DNA of 64,000 nucleotides from Sphagnum magellanicum (taxonomy: Eukaryota > Streptophyta > Sphagnopsida > Sphagnales > Sphagnaceae), in contig CM038911.1 of the NCBI GenBank assembly GCA_021904315.1, forward strand, positions 18,325,390 through 18,389,389, in the 5' to 3' direction. The first letter of the stretch is position 1. Each line of letters begins with the position of its first letter. The position numbers were made by a program, and so were the translations under genes. Below the pieces are notes generated by a model. That model ran no database searches, had not been told where the DNA came from, and worked only from the letters and a program-made list of their open reading frames with translations. Positions 34,261 through 44,530 of the stretch are shown here, piece after piece.

Positions 34261-35635
34261 CTAGATGGACACTGGAGAGTGATCAGGGGGATGGGTGAAC
34301 CAGGGTGCAGGTCGGCCTTGATGTCGTAGCATCTGTGATGTCAAAGATTCAGGTAGCAGGCCAGAGTCATCCTTCTTCTCTTCTTCCATGCTGTTGTTGA
34401 GTGGTTCTCCTGCCTCTGGGAGCACAAGTGGTTTGTCCACCCCATGGGGCAGCTTAGCAGCTTTTGCCACCATTATTACATTGTCTATCAGCCCTGATAC
34501 ACCACCTGCATATGTGAATAAAACGAGTTCAATCATGGCAGCATTGTCTCCAAGAAAAGCCATAAACATCAAACAACAATGTGACCATTGTTCACCAAAA
34601 AAGAGGAAGAAAACCAGTTTGCAGAAAGTTCTTCAGCTTCCTCTGCAACCCTGCAAACTCAATGAGACCTTACATAACATCAAAACCAAATCAGAAACTT
34701 GCAAGGGCATCTTGCCGCAACTCCACTGTTGAAGATAGAAAATTTCTTAAAGTCTAAGAAAGTATGGTTAGTCATATGTGCATCTGCACAATGTCAGCAA
34801 CAAGGACAAGATTTTGTGAGACATTCCCCTGTTCAAGGTCTGCATCAGAAGACCCCAGTAAGTGGTCTAACCTGACTGCCGCACCAAATTTTCAAAGCGC
34901 TCCAGAGGGCGGCATGCGGTTCCACGCTCATGGCTGGATGCAATGTTGCACTGAGTCTCATAAGCCTCCTGCACTTCACAAGCAAACCCCAAGTTACTTC
35001 CACCTCACAGAAAAAAAAGGCTTCAAAAGTTGCTGCGCACTCCCTTTGCCCATTGCCAAAAACAAAGCACATGAAGGTACGACTAGCGGCTACAGGAGCA
35101 TTATGCTACACAAATTCTTCCGCAAAGATTGCAAAACAACCTTGATGTTCTCGAACTCCGAAAGCGCCTCCCAACAGCGATATCCCTCGTCACCTTCCAA
35201 CACCATGCAACGATCTGCATCCCCGGTCAACAAACGAAAATAAATCGGAATCCACAAAGCAAACCTAGTACACATTTGCAAAACTTCGTCGCTCCTCCCA
35301 AGAAAAACAACAGCAACAACAACTCCTTCCTCCTGCTTTTTGACATGAGAAATCCGAGAAATAGTACCAGATAACGCCTGCTCCGCCTTTTCGAGAAGAG
35401 AAGGCTCCCTCATTAGCCGGCTGATACGACTCCGGCTGAAGGGCTCCATCTTCGGCGGCAAACTGTTATGATGTGCACCAGATCCACCTTCAGAAGACTT
35501 GCCAGGTGAAAGCACCGCCGTACAAGACACCAGTGCCGGTCTGGAACTCGATTTGCTCCCCGGCAACACAGGACTACTATTGGACTGAACCTGTGGTGAA
35601 ACCACATGCAATGGAAGAGGTATAATCGGCGCCAT
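34261..35635 (-). CDS. Plant CCG-binding protein 1/MEE14-like protein, four exons
   Basis: Exons with consistent phase and GT-AG borders are 35635-35368, 35214-35141, 34968-34872 and 34505-34261, giving 684 nt and 227 residues. In-frame ATGs at 35647 and 35710 would extend it slightly. The N-terminus is Ser/Pro-rich with few acids, like an organelle transit peptide. The core reads PPKMEPFSRSRISRLMREPS, LLEKAEQALS, VLEGDEGYRCWEAL and FENLVRQSGGVSGLIDNV. From memory this matches the plant family of CCG-binding protein 1 (MEE14), which shares EPFSRS, LEGDESYSCW and GGVKSLI-like motifs. In Arabidopsis that protein has been linked to the central-cell regulator CCG and pollen-tube attraction. The tail after about residue 165 is low-complexity. 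The exon structure is firm; the family name is moderately sure and the function in this organism is inference. Confidence 0.75.
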
Positions 35636-36000
35636 CGCTACAACCATATCTCTCTCTGTCCCTCCCTCTCTTCCCCGCTTGTCTCTTCCCTGCACTTCAG
35701 CAAGAAACACTGCTACACCATCAAAACAGAAGACAAGTTTGTGAATGCAAATCCGTCAACAGCGCGAGAGCAGAAACGGGCGAGAACAATCCCGAGAACA
35801 GCAATCGGCGACAAAACACGAAGAGATGAGAAACGAAGACGAAGAAGCCAAAGCGAAGAGACGAAGACGAAGAGAAGAAGGCGGGCGGGCGGGCGGGCGG
35901 GCAGGCAAGAAATGGAAATTTTACAGAAGGACAAGCAAAAAGAACAGTACCTACCTACTAAAGAAGACCCAAAAAAAAGAGCAAAATAGTACTCTAGGGC
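35636..36000 (-). promoter_or_regulatory. 5' UTR/promoter region of the CBP1-like gene
   Basis: This region is GC-richer than the DNA beyond it, with a CT-rich stretch just upstream of the start, GAAGAC-rich purine DNA at 35815-35880 and five GGGC units near 35880-35904. Such GC-rich, simple-repeat 5' regions also occur at the LUC7 gene here. Confidence 0.5.
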
Positions 36001-37190
36001 AGGGGCAGTTTCCAAAAATTAGCAGAATTAGCCAGATTTACACTACAAAAACAAAGAAATTCCCAAAAATCAATTCGAACAAACCACAAAATAATCCCAA
36101 AAAGAAAAAAGAAAAAATAAAATACCAAACCACAGTAGCTTGGGGAACTTCAACACTAATTATATTATTTGTAAAACTGCTGAAATTTTCAATGAAAATT
36201 TTCCAAAAGAAAAAAAAATTGCAAAGGAAAATAGAGGATCTTTTGAAATTATTCAAGAATATTTTATTTCCGACAAGGGAATCTTGAAAATTAATTAATT
36301 AACTAATTAACTAATTTACAGACATTTGTTGAACAAATTTTCAACCTCGAAATTATTTTAAAGAATATTACGTCATGAATTCTCTATTTTTTGAGGAATT
36401 TATTGGGCCAATTTTTCGAGAAAATATTTGTTTTTTTGCAAGGAAATTGATTTTTTTCACATTTCAACGCAGTTCTCAGTTTGGGGGAAACAATATTTTG
36501 TTTTGGGGCAGGTTTTTTTTTGGGCTGGTCTATTTACAGTTTGGACAGTTTTTCACAAATATGTCGAAAATTTTGCGAAATTTAACCAAAAATTTTAGCA
36601 AAATTCATCGAATTTGCACTAGAAAAAAGAAAATTTTCCAAAATTTTCCCAATTTCTTTGACGAAAAATAGCGAAATTTCGCCAGAAAAAAAACACGCTG
36701 CCCACATCAGAAGGGAGGGACTGAAAAGAAAAATCCAAATCATAATTTGTTATATTTCAAAAAGGATTTTTTTCAATAACACGAATGATGAGATATTACT
36801 AAGATATTTAATTATATTTTGGAGAGTTTGACATCTAAAATTGATATTTTATAATTGGTTGTTGGAAAATTTTTAATGGATTTAAAAGTAATTTATGAAT
36901 TTTTTTATTGAAATTCATTTCAATATTCATTGGTCACTTTCTAAGTTATTACCATGATTATTATTATTAATTACCCAGTAATTGTCTACGAGTTTTGTAT
37001 AATGTTTCTCAATTTTACATCACCCATTCTTTGGGTCGTCATCCATTATCAGAGATTAATAGTCATTTCTTGGATGAATGAATTGTGAGTGTGAATGTGA
37101 TCTGCTTCATCATTGGTGAAGCGTGTGGTCCCTGCATACCGCCAAGAGGCCCCAGATATTTTCAAAAGCAATCTAGAGAATGGCAAGGGT
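36001..37190. other. AT-rich stretch without a recognisable gene
   Basis: A/T homopolymer-rich DNA; its frames are low-complexity, with no family features. Confidence 0.55.
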
Positions 37191-37192
37191 CA

Positions 37193-37226
37193 GGTAAGTA
37201 GGTAGGTAGGTAGGTAGGTAGGTATT
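37193..37226. repeat. AGGT tetranucleotide microsatellite
   Basis: Eight or so tandem AGGT units, the first slightly altered. Confidence 0.9.
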
Positions 37227-37419
37227 AGTCAGGTACCTTCTGACCAAAGCCTATATGAGTCAGCTACTCAGTGATTCTCATGTAGGCCAGCCCTTTTTTC
37301 TTTTTCTTTTTCATTTTTTTCTTTCTTGGCAGCTTTGTACCTTGTGCCAAACACATTATGGCAAGAATGCACTTGTGAATAAATAAATAAAGAAGTACTC
37401 CCAGTTTATAATGGGGGGT

Positions 37420-37570
37420 AAGTATTAGTTAGCCCAGGCCAAAATCTTCCGGAATCTTCTATTTTGGGCAGCCTCAACAGTTTCAACTTTTTATTTGTGA
37501 TGGGCCAATCAAATTGCTCATTGCAACCAAAAAAAAAGTTGGACTTGTGCGGCACCCCCAACTAATTAAT
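37420..37570 (+). repeat. Dispersed repeat pair, copy 1
   Basis: This segment contains CTTCTATTTTGGGCAGCCTC, GTGATGGGCCAATCAAATTG and GGCACCCCCAACTAATTAAT. A diverged direct copy is at 40715-40830. Both lie just outside the 37.9-40.7 kb repeat block. Confidence 0.6.
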
Positions 37571-37868
37571 ATGAAACAGATAATAAGTACCCCCAGTTGA
37601 ACAGGTGTCCTTTGCAAGGGGGATTAGCTAAGGCCAAAAATGGTCACGAACTCTTTTGGGAACAGAAATCCTGCAGCGAATGGGAAGGCCCTAGCATGCC
37701 CTCAAGGTGCCTTGCATTTTTTCCTTTTAAGTTTTGGGGGGGGGGGCGGGGGGGGTAGAGGAGTTTTTTTCATTTTTCCTTGGTTCCCAATGTGTTCCCC
37801 AACATGTTCTCTATAGCACCTCAGTTTTATCCCATATGCTGTGGCAAATGTTGTCATCCTTTCACTTA

Positions 37869-38875
37869 CACTAGTGGGTGCCCGTGACCTTCGGCCACTG
37901 TGAAGTCCCCCGGTTTCTTTAAACTTGATTCGCGTTTTAGTTTTTTTTAGAAACTTTTATTTTTTTTATTTATTTTTATTTTTATGTGTTTTCTATTTTT
38001 ATTATTATTTTGTGATCATCCAGCCGGACGGGCATTTCATCCATTCCCTTAATCGGGACGGACAGTAGCTAAAAGAAAAAAAGCTTCCCCAAAATTCGTC
38101 CCCTCATCAAGCCGGACGGACATTTCATCCATCCCCTTAATTGGGACGGACAGGAGCTAAAAGTAAAAAAAGGTAGTCTTGGTCAATACAAAAAAAGAAA
38201 AAAATTGATTCTGGGCTGTCCAAGCCCTAAATATTTTTTTTCTGGTCTTCCCCTAAATCCGTCCCGTCATCAAGCCGGACGGACATTTCATCCATCCCCT
38301 TAATTGGGACGGACAGTAGCTAAAAGAAAAAAAAGGTAGTCTTGGTCAATACAAAAAAAATAAAAAAATGATTCTGGGCTGTCCAAGGCCTAAATATTTT
38401 TTTCTGGTCTTCCCCTAAATCCGTCCCGTCATCAAGCCGGACGGACATTTCATCCATCCCCTTAATTGGGACGGACAGTAGCTAAAAGAAAAAAAAGGTA
38501 GTCTTGGTCAATATGAAAAAAAAAAAAATTGATTATGGGCTGTCTAAGGCCTAAATATTTTTTTTCTGGTCTTCCCCTAAATCCGTCCCATCATCAAGCC
38601 GGACGGACATTTCATCCATTCCCTTAATGGGGACGGACAGTAACTAAAAGAAAAAAAAAGTAGTCTTGGTCAATACAAAAAAAAAAAAAAAGATTCTGGG
38701 TTGTCCTGCCCTACCCCTGCCCCTGCCCTGTCCTGTCCTGCCCCTGCCCTGCTCTATTTGTCGTGACAGACAGACAGACACCTCGGTTCAGGTCCTCGAA
38801 GGTTTTGAGGACCTCGTCTTGTTTTTGTCGCCACAGACAGACGGACACACATGTAGCTTTTATATATAAGATTAG
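37869..38875 (+). mobile_element. Candidate non-autonomous element with an internal 162-bp tandem array
   Basis: It begins at ACACTAGTGGGTGCCCGTGA and ends near CTTTTATATATAAGAT. A second end-like sequence (CAGACACC, then CTTTAATATATAAGATAG) is at about 40650-40676, which suggests a repeat family that shares this end. The interior holds a tandem array (38021-38700) and CAGACAGACAGACA runs. No coding frame is present. The left border and the class are not certain. Confidence 0.4.
38021..38700 (+). repeat. Tandem array of about 162-bp units carrying CCGGACGGACATTTCATCC
   Basis: Unit anchors are near 38021, 38108, 38271, 38433 and 38594, so the spacing is 87 and then 161-163 bp. Each full unit has AGCCGGACGGACATTTCATC, TTGGGACGGACAGTAGCTAA, GGTAGTCTTGGTCAATAC and CTGGTCTTCCCCTAAATCC-like segments. 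The later copies are nearly identical, so the expansion is recent. Confidence 0.9.
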
Positions 38876-38931
38876 TCTTTCCAGATGTTGAGAACTCTTC
38901 CCTGGTCCTTTTGGGAAAATTTCGTAACCCA

Positions 38932-39306
38932 GTTTTGGTTTTGCATCAGGAAGGTAGTAGTAATTGAGGAAGTGTACAGTAAAACTTCAAGCTCCCAGTG
39001 AGGAGCTTGAATGAAACAGAGAGCTGAAATTCACAGACTTACAGAGCTCTGGTTTAGTGTGCATCTCATGAGTACTGATAATTTTTCAGTGGGTCACCAT
39101 GGCCTCTATAGTTGAGAGAAATCCGAATTGTACAGCAGACTGTCTTTGTTGCTCTTACTGGGTCACCAGTTTCTGGAGACTCTCTTGCTCTTCCTCCAAC
39201 CTGCATTCCAATGTCCAGAAACAAAATTACACAAATTGATATGAGAGGAAACCAAGTGTGGAGAGTTTGTATGGAGAGACATAGTATTTTGTTTTCAAAG
39301 ATGAAT
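38932..39306 (-). repeat. 375-bp duplicated segment, copy 1 (with a small exon)
   Basis: This segment is nearly identical to 40034-40409, in the same orientation, 1102 bp away. It includes the 42-nt exon at 39200-39159 with its acceptor and donor. Only a handful of differences are visible, so the duplication is recent. Confidence 0.93.
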
Positions 39307-40302
39307 TGATAATGGGGAAGAAAATCTATGTACTTGGATTTTGTGTGTAAAAGACCTGCATCAAGTTTCCATAAGTGTGTGTGAATTAACACGGGCCTTT
39401 CGTAGCTTTTTGAGCAACACCCGCTGGCCCTCGATTGCTGAGTTTCGCTTTTTCCCTTCCACCTGCACTTTTACAGGATCCCCCATTTCTCAGCTGCCAG
39501 CAGGTCGTTGTATGATCAACATCTGTTGTAATAAAATAAGAATTTCTGCATGTTTTTCCAGCATCCTTTGGTCAGGGTTTATGTACCTCAAGTGCAGACT
39601 GAAGTTGCAAGAGTTTGGTTTGTGCCAAGTGAGCTCTGACGATTTGACTTGGAAGGCTTTCTCATGTTTCACCACCTTTTCTTGCAGTTTGTGGACTTTT
39701 GCAGTCTCCTCTGACAAACTTCTTTGCAGCTGAAGACCACTGATTGCTGCAGTTGCAAAGTTACCACCAACTTTGGACTTCAGAATTGGAATGGATATCA
39801 TTTGTGGATATGCATCAGAGCCTCCTGCAAACTCAACGCAGAGCCTTAACAGCATACTCTCAAATCAGAGTCAAAATGCAGATACCAACAATACATTGTG
39901 TTCACTTGATCTGTGGATCCAGAAGAAAATGCATGCACCAACAATAACAATAAACTGTAGTCTGAGGTTGAAGAGATGAACAGGAGGAGAAACCACTTGT
40001 GAAGCTACAGTTTAGTGAGAGAAGGTAAGACTTGTTTTGGTTTTGCATCAGGAAGGTAGTAGTAATTGAAGAAGTGTACAGTAAAATTTCAAGCTCCCAG
40101 TGAGGAGCTTGAATGAAACAGAGAGCTGAAATTCACAGACTTACAGAGCTCTGGTTTAGCGTGCATCTCATGAGTACTGATAATTTTTCAGTGGGTCACC
40201 ATGGCCTCTATAGTTGAGAGAAATCCGAATTGTACAACAGACTGTCTTTGTTGCTCTTACTGGGTCACCAGTTTCTGGAGACTTTCTTGCTCTTCCTCCA
40301 AC
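39159..40302 (-). pseudogene. Exons of a coiled-coil protein gene with a duplicated 42-nt exon
   Basis: Four minus-strand exons with splice-like borders can be placed. They are 40302-40261 (LEEEQESLQKLVT), 39729-39587 (begins LQRSLSEETAKVHKLQEKVV, donor GAG/GTACAT), 39462-39361 (VEGKKRNSAIEGQRVLLKKL, ends in a stop) and 39200-39159 (same peptide as the first). The heptad-like spacing of L and charged residues indicates a coiled coil. Near the end of the 143-nt exon the coiled-coil pattern moves to another frame (LLQLQSALE), which suggests decay. No motor or other domain is visible. It may be a fragment of a larger gene; the product is not identified. Confidence 0.4.
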
Positions 40303-40409
40303 CTGCATTCCAATGTCCAGAAACAAAATTACACAAATTGATATGAGAGGAAACCAAGTGTGGAGAGATGGGTATGGAGAGACATAATATTTTGTTTTCA
40401 AAGATGAAT
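40034..40409 (-). repeat. 375-bp duplicated segment, copy 2
   Basis: This is the second copy of the segment at 38932-39306, including the 42-nt exon (40302-40261), which differs from its twin by a silent change (GAG/GAA). Confidence 0.93.
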
Positions 40410-40494
40410 CTTATAAGAACACTTATCTATGAAAATGCAGATACCTCACCACCAACAATTCACCACCAATAGGCTCGCAAGCTCCGTTGATCAC

Positions 40495-40676
40495 ATCTAG
40501 ATAAAATTGTTGCAGCCGCCATTCGTCGTCCTCTTCCTCCTCTTCCATCTAGGGACCTCGATTTCAAGACCTGGTCCTGTCCGTCCGTCAAGGTCCTGAA
40601 ACCAAGATCGACACCTGGACGGACAGACAGACGGACAGACGAACAGACACCATCTTAGCTTTAATATATAAGATAG
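40495..40676 (+). mobile_element. Second element end with GGACGGACAGACAG and TATATAAGAT
   Basis: TCCGTCCGTC, GGACGGACAGACAGACGGAC and CTTTAATATATAAGATAG resemble the right end of the element at 37869-38875. It could be a short or truncated family member. Confidence 0.35.
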
Positions 40677-40714
40677 GTGGGCCACAGCCTAAAAACTCTA
40701 CACTTCAAAATAAA

Positions 40715-40830
40715 ACCTTCTATTTCAGGCAACCTCCATAGTTTCATGTTATTTTGAGTGATGAGCCAATCTAATTGGCTTGTTGCAAAAAAAAAACATT
40801 GAACTTGGGAGGCACCTCATCTAATTAATA
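40715..40830 (+). repeat. Dispersed repeat pair, copy 2
   Basis: This is a diverged direct copy of 37420-37570, with CTTCTATTTCAGGCAACCTC, GTGATGAGCCAATCTAATTG and GGCACCTCATCTAATTAATA. Confidence 0.6.
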
Positions 40831-41329
40831 GAAGAGGTGAACAGGAGAGGTGAAATCAGGCCCACTTTAGCCTAGAATCTAAAGCCCAAAAAAATTGAGA
40901 TTAATAATCATGAAAAACTTAAGCACATCTTGGCCCATTGTTTGGCCCCAAGTTATTAATAAAATATCTTGTAACTCTTGTACAATTGAAAACTCCTTCC
41001 ATCATTCACAAACAAGCAAATGAGCTCCACAAGAAGAGAAAAAATGAAATGAAAAAAGAAAGAGAACATATAATGTTTATTTTGATCCTATGACATGGAT
41101 TTCATCAAAACAACAATATTTTATTGCAACGACCTTGTCCCTAACGGTTGGCAAATTGGCCTGCCCAGTTGATAGGTAAGCATTTTTCTACCTTGGGACC
41201 AACAAGTCAGGGCCACAAAGTGTTAGCTTAAAAAAACGTAATTTTCTTTTTCAACCTTAAGTCCTAGTGCAAATCCTTTGAGGCTAATTTCAATGATTGC
41301 ACAAAATAGGAACCCTCTATTTAGTTGGC

Positions 41330-41650
41330 CGTGACTCTTAGTGTAAAGTGGACCTCAGTGTTGGGTGGCTCTTTGAATTTTAAAAATAATTTTCAATTAT
41401 GGTTATTTAAATATTTCCAAATCAAAAGAACCATCAGTTTTGGGTTCTTTGGGGGAAAAACAATTCAAAATCAAACGAGTCACAAAAATTCCCCAAAACC
41501 TCAAAAATTGGGAATAAATTCAAAACCTAAAAAAACTAACAATCTTCATGAAAGAACAGACAAAGACTGGCAATTTTTTGAGAACCACGGTTACACACCA
41601 AAACCAATTTTTTGAAAATTTTGAAAACCCATGAGTGGTTATATACATAG
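41330..41650. repeat. Weak copy of the CGGTTC dispersed repeat family
   Basis: TCAAAAGAACCATCAG, CATGAAAGAACAGACAAAGA and GAGAACCACGGTTA-like words followed by GTGGTTATATACATAG resemble the 30.7-31.15 kb repeat. It is more diverged than the others. Confidence 0.4.
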
Positions 41651-43631
41651 TGGACATAACATTTGGGATCATTGTTCACTTCAATTCATATGAGGTTTTT
41701 GATGTTTAGCTTTCAACAAACAACATTGGACATCTCAAAAATTACAATTATTTATGATTTTTTGAAAAAAAATTAGATGAAAAATGATAAGCTAAGCAAA
41801 TTCTGGTTTGAGAATTTAGACATGCATTGCTCCAAATCCCTATTATGTTCATTCATAGTTCATATGCTAATGCATGATCTATCTTAGCATCCTTGATATT
41901 TTGATGGCATGAACAATCATTCACACTCACATTTTTCATACACCCTAAACCCACATATTTTGTGTTATGAAAATGTTCTTTTTATTTCGTAAATTTTGTA
42001 ATAAATGTGGTTTGTTCAATTACTTTTATGTCTAAAATCTTTTAACAGTGCATCTATAATTAACTATGTGCAAAAGTCCTTGCAAGAGTTAAAAGGAGCA
42101 CAACCTTTCAACACAAAAGCGAAACATTGTTCCCCTATATTGTGAAAGTTGCAAGCACATTTTGAAATGTCAAGCATTGTAAAATTCAAGCTATGTATAG
42201 TTATTCCAAAAATACATACCTATCCTTCAATGCATTCAAATTTTAAGAAAGATCTTAATAAATTGCTTGTGCTAATAATGATTGTAAACTTCACTTTGGA
42301 TATTAATTCCTTAATTGTGCATCTTACAAATCCATCAACCTGTCTTGGTCTTTATCATTTTGCTTTGTGTGATGATCTAACCACTCAACATTTGAACTTC
42401 ACATGATTTTAAAATTTTGTGTTGAGTTTTATAATTTCACCTAATTTTTAAAAAATTATCGCATAGAGTTGACCTTCATCACTAATAAGCATGGTTGTGC
42501 ATTGCACTTGTAAAATAATGTGCATTATGCCCCATTTTTTTATGTAAATTAGTAAAGTGATGTGAAGCTTCTTAATTAAATGTGATTAAATGTCTCCTCA
42601 TGTTCAAGCCCATGAATAATCACTTAAACATATGTTTAAAGAACTAACACCTTCTCAAAGGACCTAATTTGTGATGAAATCATTTCAAGCACAAGTTGGA
42701 TTGAACTTGTAGTGAAACGTTTTCTTCATTTGATACTAATGTGGGGTGTGTTGTTCGCCCAAATGTGAACTTGTAATTGAATTAATTGATCTTGATTTTA
42801 TTTTTATTTTTAAATTCCCCTTGAGATTATTCAAAATTCAATATCTCTTAAACATTAAGGCTAAAAGTTACAAAACTTTCCTCCATACTTACTCATCAAA
42901 CAATTTCCAACAATACCAAAAAAGTTCATAATTTCCCTAAATATTTATTTTATTGAATTTTCAACGAAAAATTTGTTGAATATTCAATAACTTTTGCACA
43001 ATAAGTTGCTGCAATCACAATAAAAGCAATCAAAGTAGTTTTTAAAAGCAATGAAAAATCTTACCTCCATTATTTTGAAAAAACCACCAATAATAATATT
43101 TAATGAATTTTTTTACCAAGCTTTTAAACTTGTGTTTGTTTGCTTATTAAGTTGGAATCCTATGAATTTGGAGTCATTTCATTATGTGTAAAAGAATCTT
43201 TTACATACAAAAAGTACTAGTTGAATATTTTTCAATATTTTTAAAAATTGAACATTTAAAAAAACTAATCCATGTACCAAATGTTTTTAAATTTATTGTA
43301 ACCTCTAATATACTTCATAAGAAGGTCCAATTGTGTTGAACTATTCAAAAATCCTTTCAAGATAGATTGGATTAAATTCTTATTTTTGTATTCAATCTTC
43401 ATTTTCAAAAAATTTAATCATTGAAATATTTCAAAATTTTGATCATGGTTTAAAATAAAATTATATATTTTATTATAATGTAAAAATTGATCCAAAAAAA
43501 TCAAATGTTTATTATAGTATAGGTCACATTTGGTTTGAATATTGATATATATAGTTCAAAAATTTGTATGAATGCTTGCCAAATATGACATTATAAATCA
43601 ATACATGAAGGTCATTTGTAAAATGCAATGC
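41651..43631. other. AT-rich stretch without a recognisable gene
   Basis: Nothing beyond AT-rich low-complexity DNA is seen. Confidence 0.6.
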
Positions 43632-43634
43632 ATA

Positions 43635-44527
43635 GGGCCACTTTAAACAAGAGTCCAAGGATCAAGGTCCAATGAAATCGAACATTCTTGTTGGTCAAAA
43701 GCTTTAAATTGGTCCCAAGGCCTTTAGACAAAGGTCCAAGACCAACATAAATCAAATTGTGATTTAGTTTACATGGCATCATTTTGGAAGGAAAACCAAT
43801 TGGTTCAGACCAAAAATAAAACTTTAAAAAAAGCTCATGATTTGGAAAACCAAAATGTAGACTAGGGTCCAAGGTTGTTCATTTAAAAATAAATTAAAAA
43901 ATTCCACTATTTTTTTTTACCCTTGTTGCTCAAATTTTGAAAAAATGAAAGATGTGTTATGGATTTAAAACATTGTTGAAAGCACACCAACTCCCCATTT
44001 TGACCAATTTTAGAATTGGCATGGTTAGTTTTGTGGATCCTCACAAGGTGGTTGTTAGGATTGTATTTTTAGCTTTTCCAAGTGTATGAAATGAAGTTGT
44101 ATCAAAAGGTGGAACAGAAAGTGGAAGTGAATTTGGTTTTACAAAAGATCCTTAAACCAATTTCCATTCCAAATAAGAAATCATTAAAAAAAAAGGCATT
44201 TGTGATGAAAGAAAAAAATGAAAAAAGTGAAAAAATTGGAAAGAAGATCCATTGTGTGTAGTAAGAATAATTGTTTTTTAAAAAAACCAAAAATTAAAAA
44301 ACCATAAAAAATGACTAAAAAGGGGAAAAAAAAAACCAAAGGTTAACCTAATCCTTTCACATATAAATCATACATTTTTTTATATTGGACCCCAACCTTT
44401 AGACACACTCATTGTACTATAAGAAAAAGTGGTTTTTTTAATGTGAAAAAAGGTCCAATTCAAGGTTCAATTTGGTTCAAATTGGTCCTTGAACTTTTGG
44501 TCCTTGGACCCTTGTCTAAAGTGGCCC
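43635..44527. mobile_element. Terminal-inverted-repeat element, family copy B (893 bp)
   Basis: The left end GGGCCACTTTAAACAAGAGT matches the complement of the right end (starting GGGCCACTTTAGACAAGGGT) with few mismatches. ATA precedes it (43632-43634) and TTA follows (44528-44530), consistent with a TWA-type target duplication. The interior has TTGGTTCAGACC and GGTTAACCTAATC words shared with copy C. There is no transposase frame, so the element is non-autonomous. A PIF/Harbinger link is tentative. Confidence 0.75.
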
Positions 44528-44530
44528 TTA

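Noticed and set aside
35606-36287. Lys/Arg-rich plus-strand frames over the purine-rich upstream region
   Set aside because: Low-complexity purine DNA in the 5' region of the minus-strand gene; no domain and no splice borders.
36375-36671. 98-codon Phe/Lys-rich plus-strand frame
   Set aside because: AT-rich low-complexity sequence without domain or splice support.
41325-41615. 96-codon plus-strand frame
   Set aside because: It lies over a diverged copy of the CGGTTC dispersed repeat.
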